A DNA stretch of 64,000 bases from JABJPE01 sp036340215 (GTDB lineage: Bacteria > Pseudomonadota > Gammaproteobacteria > Comchoanobacterales > Comchoanobacteraceae). Position numbers and translations under genes: made by a program. Below are positions 53,367 through 61,493 of the stretch, in pieces; position 1 is the stretch's first letter, and each line of letters begins with the position of its first letter. The stretch spans positions 1-64,000 of the forward strand of contig JAYYZF010000006.1 of assembly GCA_036340215.1 (NCBI GenBank). Direction: 5' to 3'. Below the pieces are notes generated by a model. That model did not search any database. It had not been told where the DNA came from and saw nothing but the letters and a program-made list of their open reading frames with translations.

Positions 53367-54686
53367 ATGTCACAAGAAGTATTTGATAAACCACCTCTAA
53401 TTTTCTATACCATAAGCTACGTTGCTGCTTTCATTATAGGTATTGATTGTGCCATTAATGCTTATTATTACCTAAGCATCCTACCAGTATGGTTAAGCTT
53501 TATGTCAAATATATATGTGGTATCTTGCTGTGCAGCGGCTGGATTTATCTTAAACTTCATCTTGTATAAAAAAGATTTTCCTGAGCAATTTTACCGCCTT
53601 TTTCAACAACTTTTTGGCAAAACAGGAACTAAAAAAAAGCTGAGTGTAAATGAATTATCTTTTACACTTATTTCAGAGCTTGTCGCTATTTCAAGTGCTT
53701 TTATCATGTTTTGCTTCACACTAAATAGCTATAAGCAACTTGCTTTAGCACATATATCAGCACCTATAATGATAATACTTGCACTATCATATGCGATTGG
53801 CACTTATGGGCTGTTACGTAAAGCTATCAACCGTGAAGACTTCAATCATGATATAAAACTGATCTTCAAGAATGGTAAAAAGTCAAGTAGAAAAAATATT
53901 ATGAATATTTTACTTACTTTTACACTTACAACAATTCTAGCCACAGCTACGTGGTTTACAATACTTACTTTTCAAAGTGGTTCTTTGAGCATATTAGGCT
54001 CATCTATAATCATACAAAGACTTGTTGATATTACTAGCGCCCTTATTTGGATTGGAGAAATATTTTTTGTTTTCAGTGCCTCAACATACATAGTAAATTT
54101 ACTTACAAGCGAGAGAGACTCACAAAAAAATATAAATTATACGCTTTTCGCTACATTTATGTTACTAGCAGTCTTAAATGCTCTAGGAAACGCCGCTGTC
54201 ACAATAGCCAGTAGCTCTAGCCTCGGAATGATTTTAGGTCCCCTAGGAGCTATATTATCATTTTGTAGCATGTTTGGAGCTAGTATGGAAATTAGTACTT
54301 TAAGTGACATCTCAAATGAAACTCCGGAACTTGAAAAGAAAAATAATACGGAGAATTTTCACGCCTTTAGAGACTCTACACTTGCTATAATCTCTATTTT
54401 TTCAGGCTGGGTTTTAAGTGAGTTTTCACCAACTCTAATTGCAAATAATATATTGTTAAGCAAAGCTTTCCTGGGAGTGTCTTTTGTAATGTTACTTATT
54501 ACCGTATACTACTTATTTTATTTTTTTGAACTATGTTCCACACCACCTCAGCAAAATACTCTTCATTCTCCTGACTACGCTGATACTAGTTCTTTGGCTA
54601 CCGGAAAATTACAACCATCAAATATTAGCAAGAAGACAAAAGGTATTGATGGAGCAAATCCAGGCATTCTAAAAAGTTTAGGTTAA
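53367..54686 (+). CDS. Unrecognised multi-pass membrane protein, tandem paralogue A
   Basis: A 439-residue membrane protein I do not recognise, with about eight to ten hydrophobic segments spread over residues 12-395. It is a paralogue of the next gene: both share IIGIDCAINA near residues 23-33, GTYGLLR versus GTYALVR, and VLNALGNAAVTIASS versus ILNAIGNAAITAAGS. The C-terminal tail is soluble and contains IDGANP (427-432), close to IDGVNP in the cysteine-rich protein R1. It follows accC by 55 bases and has its own promoter. No transporter signature was seen. Function unknown. Confidence 0.8.
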   Translation: MSQEVFDKPPLIFYTISYVAAFIIGIDCAINAYYYLSILPVWLSFMSNIYVVSCCAAAGFILNFILYKKDFPEQFYRLFQQLFGKTGTKKKLSVNELSFTLISELVAISSAFIMFCFTLNSYKQLALAHISAPIMIILALSYAIGTYGLLRKAINREDFNHDIKLIFKNGKKSSRKNIMNILLTFTLTTILATATWFTILTFQSGSLSILGSSIIIQRLVDITSALIWIGEIFFVFSASTYIVNLLTSERDSQKNINYTLFATFMLLAVLNALGNAAVTIASSSSLGMILGPLGAILSFCSMFGASMEISTLSDISNETPELEKKNNTENFHAFRDSTLAIISIFSGWVLSEFSPTLIANNILLSKAFLGVSFVMLLITVYYLFYFFELCSTPPQQNTLHSPDYADTSSLATGKLQPSNISKKTKGIDGANPGILKSLG

Positions 54687-54711
54687 AAATCTATTATTTT
54701 TACTTCTATCA

Positions 54712-54744
54712 CTTAAGAAAACTTTAAGTAAAAAATGTTATAAT
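54712..54744 (+). promoter_or_regulatory. PmrA-box-like direct repeat and -10 of paralogue B
   Basis: CTTAAG-N5-TTTAAG (54712-54728) fits YTTAAK-N5-YTTAAK. Ten bases later lies a perfect TATAAT (54739-54744). The 33-base span from box start to -10 end has the same layout as at 36186-36218, and AATGTTA occurs at the same offset in both. The GTG start is 49 bases past the box. Confidence 0.65.
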
Positions 54745-54777
54745 AATTATAACATAATAATATTTAAAGGATAAAAA

Positions 54778-56151
54778 GTGGCAAAAACTAATATACATTG
54801 GTCGTATTACACATTTGGCTTCGTATCAGCAATTATAATAGGTATTGACTGCGCTATTAACGCTGCTTTTTACATGTCCATGATGGGAGGATTATATGCA
54901 ATCCCGGTTCTAATAGTATTTGCAGCATTAGCAGGACTAATTCTTAATGCAATACTTTATGCTAACGATCTTCCAGAATCATTAGCAAAACTAGATGAAA
55001 ATCTCAATGAATTTGCAAAAAATGAATTTAGTTTTAATGCCCTATTAGAAGCTTTAAAAACAAATACACCTTTAGAAAACACCAAATTAATTACAAAGAA
55101 CTTATTTTTGCTATCAAAAGAAGTCATAGCTCTTGCAAGTGGAATAGTTATTGGTTTGTTTACTTATGATGCTTACCTTGGCATGGCATTAACTTTTATG
55201 AATGGACCTCTTATAGTTATTTTCTGCCTTGCATATGTAGTTGGAACTTATGCTTTAGTTAGAACATCTCTTAACCCTGAGTATGCAGATGGTGAGACAA
55301 CTTATTCAAAATTATTAGAACTACGAATCTCAGGGGTAATAATTACTTTTATTTTAACTGCAGTAATGATTACAGCAACATATTGGACTATGTTAACCTT
55401 TTTCGGTGGTGCAGTCAGTGCAGCTACTACAATATCTCCTATACTCGGACCAGTAATACCTATATTGTTTGCGCTTCTTTTAATTGGTGAAACTGTGTTT
55501 TCTACAAAAACTGCAATCTGGTTAGGACACAAAATTCAAAACTTCTGTGATGGAGTGAAAATAAATAAAGAGAAATATTCATTCAGAAATTTATTTCTTC
55601 ATCTCATGACAATTTTAAATGCTATTGGAAACGCAGCAATAACTGCTGCTGGCTCAACAAAAGTTGCAGGCACATTTGGCTTTGTTCTTTCTTTTGGAGT
55701 GATGTACAAATCTTGCCATGAAATAGATATAGATGATGAAGAGTTAGAAAAATCTGAAAAAGAAAAAATTAAAAAATCAATGAAAATAGCAACATTTATT
55801 TGCTTTAGTATTACAGCAATCTGGCTATCATATAACTTTCTAACCCCATTGTTAGTAACGATTGGTGTCTTAAATCCAGCACTAACATCAATATTAATTG
55901 CAATAACGATTATTTGCACAGTAGCTCTTGTAACTAATATTCTGAGTAGTAATAGAAAGCCAGCTAACGGTAGCAATGATACCCCTATTGTAATATCAGC
56001 ATGTAAAAATTACTTAAATACTGATGGAGCAACTATGAATCACCCTACTGAGAAAAAATTTGGTCCAACTGCTACTGAAAAAATAGAACTAAAACATGAG
56101 GCTGATGATAGCGATCAAAACCAAAATAACCGTACTATAAAGAAGCTTTAG
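54778..56151 (+). CDS. Unrecognised multi-pass membrane protein, tandem paralogue B
   Basis: A 457-residue membrane protein, paralogue of the preceding gene, with matching IIGIDCAINA, GTYALVR and LNAIGNAAITAAG motifs. About eight to ten hydrophobic segments lie between residues 12 and 395, with a charged loop rich in D, E and K near 315-330. The soluble C-terminal tail of about 60 residues carries acidic stretches and ends IKKL. The start is GTG 54778 with AAGGA upstream. The PmrA-like box suggests activated expression. It ends ten bases before the convergent pgpA. Function unknown. Confidence 0.8.
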   Translation: MAKTNIHWSYYTFGFVSAIIIGIDCAINAAFYMSMMGGLYAIPVLIVFAALAGLILNAILYANDLPESLAKLDENLNEFAKNEFSFNALLEALKTNTPLENTKLITKNLFLLSKEVIALASGIVIGLFTYDAYLGMALTFMNGPLIVIFCLAYVVGTYALVRTSLNPEYADGETTYSKLLELRISGVIITFILTAVMITATYWTMLTFFGGAVSAATTISPILGPVIPILFALLLIGETVFSTKTAIWLGHKIQNFCDGVKINKEKYSFRNLFLHLMTILNAIGNAAITAAGSTKVAGTFGFVLSFGVMYKSCHEIDIDDEELEKSEKEKIKKSMKIATFICFSITAIWLSYNFLTPLLVTIGVLNPALTSILIAITIICTVALVTNILSSNRKPANGSNDTPIVISACKNYLNTDGATMNHPTEKKFGPTATEKIELKHEADDSDQNQNNRTIKKL

Positions 56152-56161
56152 AAAAAATCTA

Positions 56162-56650
56162 TTACAAGAAATACTTGATTAAGATCAGGAAAGCAATAGA
56201 AAATACTGCTGCAACTATATCATCCAGGACAATACCAAAACCACCAGATATGTTTTTATCGAACCAACATATTGGCCATGGTTTAAAAATATCGAATAAT
56301 CTGAAGACCAGAAATGCGGCAACTATCCAAATTGCTGAATTTGGAATAAAACATAAAACAAGTAAATAGCCAACCACTTCATCACAAACAATCGACTCAT
56401 GGTCATGAACTCCTAAAGCTGTAGACGTATAACCACAAGCAAAAATACTAAATAAAGTTAAGAATAGAAGCATAAATAAATATATCTGGGTATTATAATT
56501 TTGCATGAAGAGAAAAAATGGTAACGCCACCAAAGTGCCCCAAGTACCAGGTGCTTTTGGTAGGAAACCTGCACCAAAACCAAAGCTGAAAGCATGGATC
56601 GGATTTTTTAGAAGCTGATATTTTCTTGAATTTAACAAATCATCTGCCAA
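56162..56650 (-). CDS. pgpA: Phosphatidylglycerophosphatase A
   Basis: A 162-residue membrane phosphatase that makes phosphatidylglycerol. Family motifs are FGFGAGFLPKAPGTWGTLVA near residue 23, IVCDEVVGYLL near residue 87 and FRLFDIFKPWPI, with the final VLDDIVAAV. The start is TTG 56650 with GGAGG nine bases upstream, one base past the thiL stop. It is the last gene of nrdR-nusB-thiL-pgpA. Confidence 0.93.
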   Translation of the reverse strand: MADDLLNSRKYQLLKNPIHAFSFGFGAGFLPKAPGTWGTLVALPFFLFMQNYNTQIYLFMLLFLTLFSIFACGYTSTALGVHDHESIVCDEVVGYLLVLCFIPNSAIWIVAAFLVFRLFDIFKPWPICWFDKNISGGFGIVLDDIVAAVFSIAFLILIKYFL

Positions 56651-56651
56651 A

Positions 56652-57650
56652 CTAATATTCCTCCCCCTCTAATTCGTCTAAGATTGCGAAGTGATCATGA
56701 TCTGGCCTCTTCACTAAGAATGGATCACCATGCTTATCAAATACCCGTAAACCTGTAGTTGGAACAATCTCTCCTACACAAGAAACCTTAGTATTATAGA
56801 GTCGCGCGAAGTCATAAATGATGTTTACGTCATCTGGATTAACCACTAAACATAGTTGGCAGTCGTCTGAGCCAGTAAAGGCGCATTGATAAGCAGCATT
56901 CCTCTCTATAATAGCAGTTATCTCAGGTGAAAGCGGTATTTTTTCCAACTCTATGTCAGCTCCTAAATTATGATGACTCAAAACTCTATCTAGATCTTGT
57001 GAAAAACCGGATAATATTTCAACACCAGCTGTAGCATACTTTCTAGCGGCAACTGCAAAATCAAGTGGTATTTGCGGGTGCATCAAACATTTTTCTAAGT
57101 ACTGCGACGTAGTATCGTCATTTGGGATAGCTTGTAATATCCTTTTCAAAGCCAACCCTGAATCACCTAAAGTTCCAGTAACAAAAATTTTATCACCGAC
57201 ACTTATCTTGTTATCTCCAAGAGTAGATGTGTCAAAAGTAACTTGCCCCATAACACTTATAGCAATACTTCTCTTTCCAGTAACTAAGCTGCTTCCTACC
57301 AAACTACCACCATATTTTGTCATACAAGTTTCAAGACCAACAGAAAATGAACGTAACCATGATATATTTACACTAGGCATACTTATATTACATTGAAAAC
57401 AAAGTGGAGTTGCTCCAAAAGCCATTAACTTACTGTAGCTAGTAACCAAAGCTTTATAAGCTAAGTCATCTGAATTTATATTTGGAAGAAAATGCACCCC
57501 TTCGACAAGAGTAACCAAGGAGTTTACAATATTAGACTGCGCTGTAAAGTTCAACATAGTTGCAGCCTGATTATCGTAAGTTAAGAATTTTGTTTGTTTT
57601 CCCTGGTCTAAATTTGAAAAGCAACGTTTCAAAATACCTTCATAACTCAT
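56652..57650 (-). CDS. thiL: ThiL homologue with lost metal-binding residues (likely pseudoenzyme)
   Basis: A 332-residue homologue of thiamine-monophosphate kinase. Overall ThiL sequence survives (VEGVHFLPN, DLAYKAL, VTGTLGDSGLALKRIL). Nearly all catalytic aspartates are replaced when aligned to E. coli: N27 in the GDD site, V46 in the STDTLV site, K74 in NLSDLAAMGA, S121 in GGDTTRG and S214 in SDGL. The GGEDYEL site reads GSDDCQL. Kinase activity is therefore unlikely. The frame is intact, nusB and pgpA are one base away on each side, and the surviving fold suggests retention for some reason. Homology is clear; function is not. Confidence 0.85.
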   Translation of the reverse strand: MSYEGILKRCFSNLDQGKQTKFLTYDNQAATMLNFTAQSNIVNSLVTLVEGVHFLPNINSDDLAYKALVTSYSKLMAFGATPLCFQCNISMPSVNISWLRSFSVGLETCMTKYGGSLVGSSLVTGKRSIAISVMGQVTFDTSTLGDNKISVGDKIFVTGTLGDSGLALKRILQAIPNDDTTSQYLEKCLMHPQIPLDFAVAARKYATAGVEILSGFSQDLDRVLSHHNLGADIELEKIPLSPEITAIIERNAAYQCAFTGSDDCQLCLVVNPDDVNIIYDFARLYNTKVSCVGEIVPTTGLRVFDKHGDPFLVKRPDHDHFAILDELEGEEY

Positions 57651-57651
57651 A

Positions 57652-58095
57652 TTATTTACTACTCTCCTTCGCAGCTAGATATTCTAGTTCACGGTAATTT
57701 TTTGCTACAGCGTCCAAAATAGCATTTATATACCTATAACCCTCTGTAGTACCAAACTTCTTATTCAAACGTGTGGCTTGATCTATTGAAACTTTAAAGG
57801 GTATTTCATCAATATACATTAGTTCATATGAAGCTAAGCGCAAAACAGCAAGCTCAACCTTAGTTAATTCTTGAATAGGTCTTTTTGAATAAGATCCTAT
57901 AACCTTATCTATTTCTTCTAACTTATCGAAAATATTGTTTTTAACACTTATGAAATATTTTTTATCATAACTTAAACTTTTTTCGTCGGTTATATCATCA
58001 ATTTCTATGTTACGGTGCTCTTGGCTATAATCCCACTGAAAAATCAATTTTATGAGAAGTTCACGCGCATTAGTTCTTTCTATCGCTTTACTCAT
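57652..58095 (-). CDS. nusB: Transcription antitermination protein NusB
   Basis: A 147-residue helical factor that pairs with S10 (NusE) at boxA RNA. It starts MSKAIERTNARELLIKLIFQ and carries RPIQELTKVELAVLRLASYE and the C-terminal LNKKFGTTEGYRYINAILD. ATG 58095 overlaps the nrdR stop by eight bases; the longer in-frame start at 58212 lies inside nrdR. Length is normal. Confidence 0.94.
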   Translation of the reverse strand: MSKAIERTNARELLIKLIFQWDYSQEHRNIEIDDITDEKSLSYDKKYFISVKNNIFDKLEEIDKVIGSYSKRPIQELTKVELAVLRLASYELMYIDEIPFKVSIDQATRLNKKFGTTEGYRYINAILDAVAKNYRELEYLAAKESSK

Positions 58096-58570
58096 TAGCA
58101 AAATCCTTATCTGTGCTTTCCTGCATTTCCATACCAAGAACAATTTTCTTAAATGCCTGTACATTTTGAAAAGACCTGTAGACTGACGCAAATCTAATAT
58201 AAGCCACTTCATCTAATGGCCTTAATTCTGTTAAGGCAATATCTCCTATAACTTCAGAACAAATTTCACGCTCACCGATACTGTTGACACGGTGTAATAT
58301 ACTTGCTAGCAAGGATTCTAACTGTTCCTCAGAAATAGGCCTTTTTTCTAAAGCCCTACTCAAGCCATGACGAAGCTTCTCTTCATCGAATGGACATCTT
58401 CTACCATCTTTTTTTATAACTCTTGGCATCAATAGCTCAGCTGATTCAAAAGTTGTATATCTCTCATGACAAGCTAAGCACTCTCGACGCCTGCGTACTT
58501 GAGCACCATCTGCAACAAGTCTTGAATCAATCACTTTTGTATCTTCAGCACCACAAAAAGGGCAATGCAT
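58088..58570 (-). CDS. nrdR: Transcriptional repressor NrdR
   Basis: A 160-residue zinc-finger and ATP-cone repressor of ribonucleotide reductase genes. The zinc ligands C3, C6, C31 and C34 are intact, and the ATP-cone contains RVIKKDGRRCPFDEEKLRHG. AGGAG precedes ATG 58570. Its usual nrd targets and NrdR boxes are outside the window. It follows glyA by 22 bases. Confidence 0.96.
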   Translation of the reverse strand: MHCPFCGAEDTKVIDSRLVADGAQVRRRRECLACHERYTTFESAELLMPRVIKKDGRRCPFDEEKLRHGLSRALEKRPISEEQLESLLASILHRVNSIGEREICSEVIGDIALTELRPLDEVAYIRFASVYRSFQNVQAFKKIVLGMEMQESTDKDFANE

Positions 58571-58592
58571 ATAAGCTCCTAGTAGAATTTAG

Positions 58593-59849
58593 CTATTTGA
58601 TATATACCGGAAATCGCGAGCAAAGAGAATTTACTTCTTCTAATATAGTTTTTTGTAGAAGTTCATCATCTTTGTTTAGCAATACCCTAGCAATCATATT
58701 TGCAACCTGCTTAACTTCGCTTACACCAAAGCCCCTGGTTGTTATCGCCGGGGTTCCTATTCTAATACCACTGGTAATAAATGGCCCCCTGGTGTCATTT
58801 GGAATAGAGTTTTTATTTACTGTAATATTCGCTCGTCCAAGTAGTTCTTCAGCTTCCTTACCTGATATACTCTTATCAGTTAAATCCACAAGAAACATAT
58901 GGTTATGAGTGCCGTTAGATACTACTTTGAAACCTAATTCCATTAATTCTAGTGCAAATGCTTGGGCATTTAGTAAAATTTGTTCTTGATATTTTTTGAA
59001 GTCTGGTAACATCGCCTCTTTAAATGCGATAGCCTTTGCAGCAACAATATGTAAGAGAGGTCCACCCTGTAACATAGGAAAAACTGCAAAATTGAGTTTT
59101 TTTGCAAGCTCTGTAGTTTTTGCTACGATAATGCCACTCCGCGGACCACGTAAAGTTTTATGCGTAGTTGAGGTAATCACATCAGCATAATCAATTGGTG
59201 AAGGATAAACTCCAGCTACAATCAAACCAGAAATATGAGCAATATCAGCTAAAAGGTAAGCGCCTACACTATCTGCGACCTCGCGGAAACGAGCCCAGTC
59301 TATAAGGCCTGAGAAAGCTGAAAACCCAGCTATGATCAACTTTGGACGATGTTTTTCTGCCTGTTTAGCTAGTTCAACATAATCAATATCACCGGTTTCG
59401 GCATCAATACCATAAGTAACGCTTTTGTAAATCTTTCCAGAAAAACTTACTTTTGCCCCATGAGTCAAGTGCCCTCCATGATCCAAACTCATACCCAACA
59501 TAGTATCGCCTTGCTCTAGTAAAGCCATAAACACAGCCATATTGGCGGTTGAGCCTGAATGCGGCTGAACGTTTACATATTCAGCGCCAAAGAGCTTCTT
59601 GGCTCTCTCAATAGCAAGATCCTCAATCTGATCGACATATTCACAACCACCATAATACCTGGCTCCTGGATAACCCTCGGCATATTTATTTGTAAGACAA
59701 GTCCCAGCAGCAGCCATAACTGCAGGACTAGCATAATTCTCTGAGGCAATTAACTCTATGTGCTGTTCTTGGCGCTTAATTTCTTTTACAAGAATCTTGG
59801 AAATCTCAGGATCTTGCTGCTCAATCAATTTTAAAGGATCTGTTACCAT
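58593..59849 (-). CDS. glyA: Serine hydroxymethyltransferase
   Basis: A 418-residue PLP enzyme that interconverts serine and glycine and feeds one-carbon folate. The PLP lysine is K231 in THKTLRGPR. Other signatures are GGLTHG-like HLTHGAKVSFSGKIY and the start region IASENYASPAVMAAAG. Length is exact. The 82-base upstream gap contains TATAAT on the minus strand with no clear -35. Confidence 0.97.
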   Translation of the reverse strand: MVTDPLKLIEQQDPEISKILVKEIKRQEQHIELIASENYASPAVMAAAGTCLTNKYAEGYPGARYYGGCEYVDQIEDLAIERAKKLFGAEYVNVQPHSGSTANMAVFMALLEQGDTMLGMSLDHGGHLTHGAKVSFSGKIYKSVTYGIDAETGDIDYVELAKQAEKHRPKLIIAGFSAFSGLIDWARFREVADSVGAYLLADIAHISGLIVAGVYPSPIDYADVITSTTHKTLRGPRSGIIVAKTTELAKKLNFAVFPMLQGGPLLHIVAAKAIAFKEAMLPDFKKYQEQILLNAQAFALELMELGFKVVSNGTHNHMFLVDLTDKSISGKEAEELLGRANITVNKNSIPNDTRGPFITSGIRIGTPAITTRGFGVSEVKQVANMIARVLLNKDDELLQKTILEEVNSLCSRFPVYIK

Positions 59850-59931
59850 ACGTGCCCCGTGTCGAAAAAATTATACATACTATGTTTAAATTAGGTATAT
59901 CTTACCTTAAAACTCAAGAAAAAAAAATTTT

Positions 59932-60360
59932 TTACTTTAATTTCTCGAAATAAGATGAAAGAGTTTGCCAGATTTGTTTTTTTATAGCTTTATTTGTAGC
60001 CACCATGCTTAACTCTGGAAAAACAAAAAGCCTGGTATTATTTCCTGAAACTTGCCATGGTCCGTCTAACAAAGATTCCTGCTCACAATCTATTTCAGTT
60101 AAAGAACTTGCGACATCTATCCCGAACATCAAGATGAAGTCATAAGAAAACTCTAAGTCATAATCCTTTTTTACTCGCAGGTTCAATGCAGAAAGCATTT
60201 TTTTTAACAATTCCCTGGTTTGATTGTTTATATCTGCAGAACCAATTGCAAGCAACCCATTACAATTCCCAAATTTTAAACCGCAGAAGTTAGTTTTTAC
60301 TGTGTCTTTAAACTGCCAAACATCTAGTTTGAAAAGGCTTAAAGTCCCTAAATCAATCAC
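59932..60360 (-). CDS. Putative DNA polymerase III psi subunit (HolD-like)
   Basis: A 142-residue protein of uncertain family. The C-terminal pattern LFVFPELSMVATNKAIKKQI followed by WQTL resembles the HolD ending, and the central DFILMFGIDVASS strand fits its Rossmann-like fold. HolD links the clamp loader to SSB. Length matches E. coli HolD (137). It lies between coaA and glyA. The match is weak, so other small proteins remain possible. Confidence 0.45.
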   Translation of the reverse strand: MIDLGTLSLFKLDVWQFKDTVKTNFCGLKFGNCNGLLAIGSADINNQTRELLKKMLSALNLRVKKDYDLEFSYDFILMFGIDVASSLTEIDCEQESLLDGPWQVSGNNTRLFVFPELSMVATNKAIKKQIWQTLSSYFEKLK

Positions 60361-60376
60361 TATTTTTTCTCCATCA

Positions 60377-61318
60377 CTATACTTTGAGGTATACTCTTGA
60401 AATATTATGAGTTGGCTCCTTAGAGAGTATAATATCAGCTCTAGATCTACTTGGTAAAATATTTTCTTTTAGGTTTAGCAAGTTGATTCTTTTCCATATG
60501 TCTCTGCCATATGCTTTTGCGGCCATCTCATCTAAACCTCTCAAAGAATACATATATGCACTTGGATCGTTTTTTGCTTGCTGCTGATATGAAAAAAATC
60601 TATCTAGATACCAATTTTCAATGACATCATGCTCTGCATCAAGATAAATACCAAAATCAATGAAGTCAGCAACACAATATTTTAGTGAAGATTTACTATC
60701 CTTGATCCTCGGCAATTGTAGCACATTTAGCCCCTCTAAAATGATAATTTCTGGTGCGTTAATAGTCATATACTTGTTGGGTATAATATCGTAACAATGG
60801 TGACTGTAAGCAGGAAATTTCAAATTTGATTTACCTTGCCGAGCATCTTGGAGGAAATTCAAAAGCTTATTAATATCATAACTTTCAGGAAAACCTTTTC
60901 TGTTGAGAATATTTTTCTCTTCCAGAACAGCATTTTCATACAAAAAGCCATCTGTAGCTACTAAGGCCACATCATAATAACAAGTATCTAAAGTTTCTAG
61001 TAAATATTTTAGGATACGTGCAGTAGTACTTTTGCCAACCGCAACAGAACCAGCAACACCAATAATAAAAGGTCTGTTAAATTCTGGTAAGTTTAGGTAT
61101 GAACTTATATCTCTCTCAAGCAACTTTTTGTGCTTAATGTAGTTTTGCAAAAAATTAGTTAGGGGGATGTAAATTTCCCTTATCTCAGATAAAGATATAG
61201 GCTCGTTAAAGCCAAATAAGCTTCTAATATTTTTATCTAAATTGCCCTGATTAGCTTGACTTGAGAATTTTTGCCAGTCGGAGCGCAATACTGAACGATA
61301 ATTTGACGAATTGAACAT
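60377..61318 (-). CDS. coaA: Pantothenate kinase, type I
   Basis: A 313-residue kinase, the first committed step of CoA synthesis. The P-loop GVAGSVAVGKSTTARIL lies near residues 87-103, and VALVATDGFLY and the FIDFGIYLDA region follow. The C-terminal PSRSRADIIL is typical. Length matches E. coli (316). CoA made here is the donor used by the phosphopantetheinyl transferase at 31978-32688. Confidence 0.96.
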   Translation of the reverse strand: MFNSSNYRSVLRSDWQKFSSQANQGNLDKNIRSLFGFNEPISLSEIREIYIPLTNFLQNYIKHKKLLERDISSYLNLPEFNRPFIIGVAGSVAVGKSTTARILKYLLETLDTCYYDVALVATDGFLYENAVLEEKNILNRKGFPESYDINKLLNFLQDARQGKSNLKFPAYSHHCYDIIPNKYMTINAPEIIILEGLNVLQLPRIKDSKSSLKYCVADFIDFGIYLDAEHDVIENWYLDRFFSYQQQAKNDPSAYMYSLRGLDEMAAKAYGRDIWKRINLLNLKENILPSRSRADIILSKEPTHNISRVYLKV

Positions 61319-61493
61319 GGTCTGATAACAATTTTATTAAATCTAAAAAAAGCAAATATACTTTGTTTTAACATGCAATAATTACTATTAATAGTTCATA
61401 ATAAGCTTAAAATAAAAATTATACTATAATTTTTTCCAGAATTTAGGTAATATTGTGTGGTCAAATTAGTAATTTTATACCATCGTAATATCA

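Noticed and set aside
61406..61430. PmrA-like box before tamA
   Set aside because: Only one half site (CTTAAA) is present and its spacing to TATAAT differs from the two good boxes.
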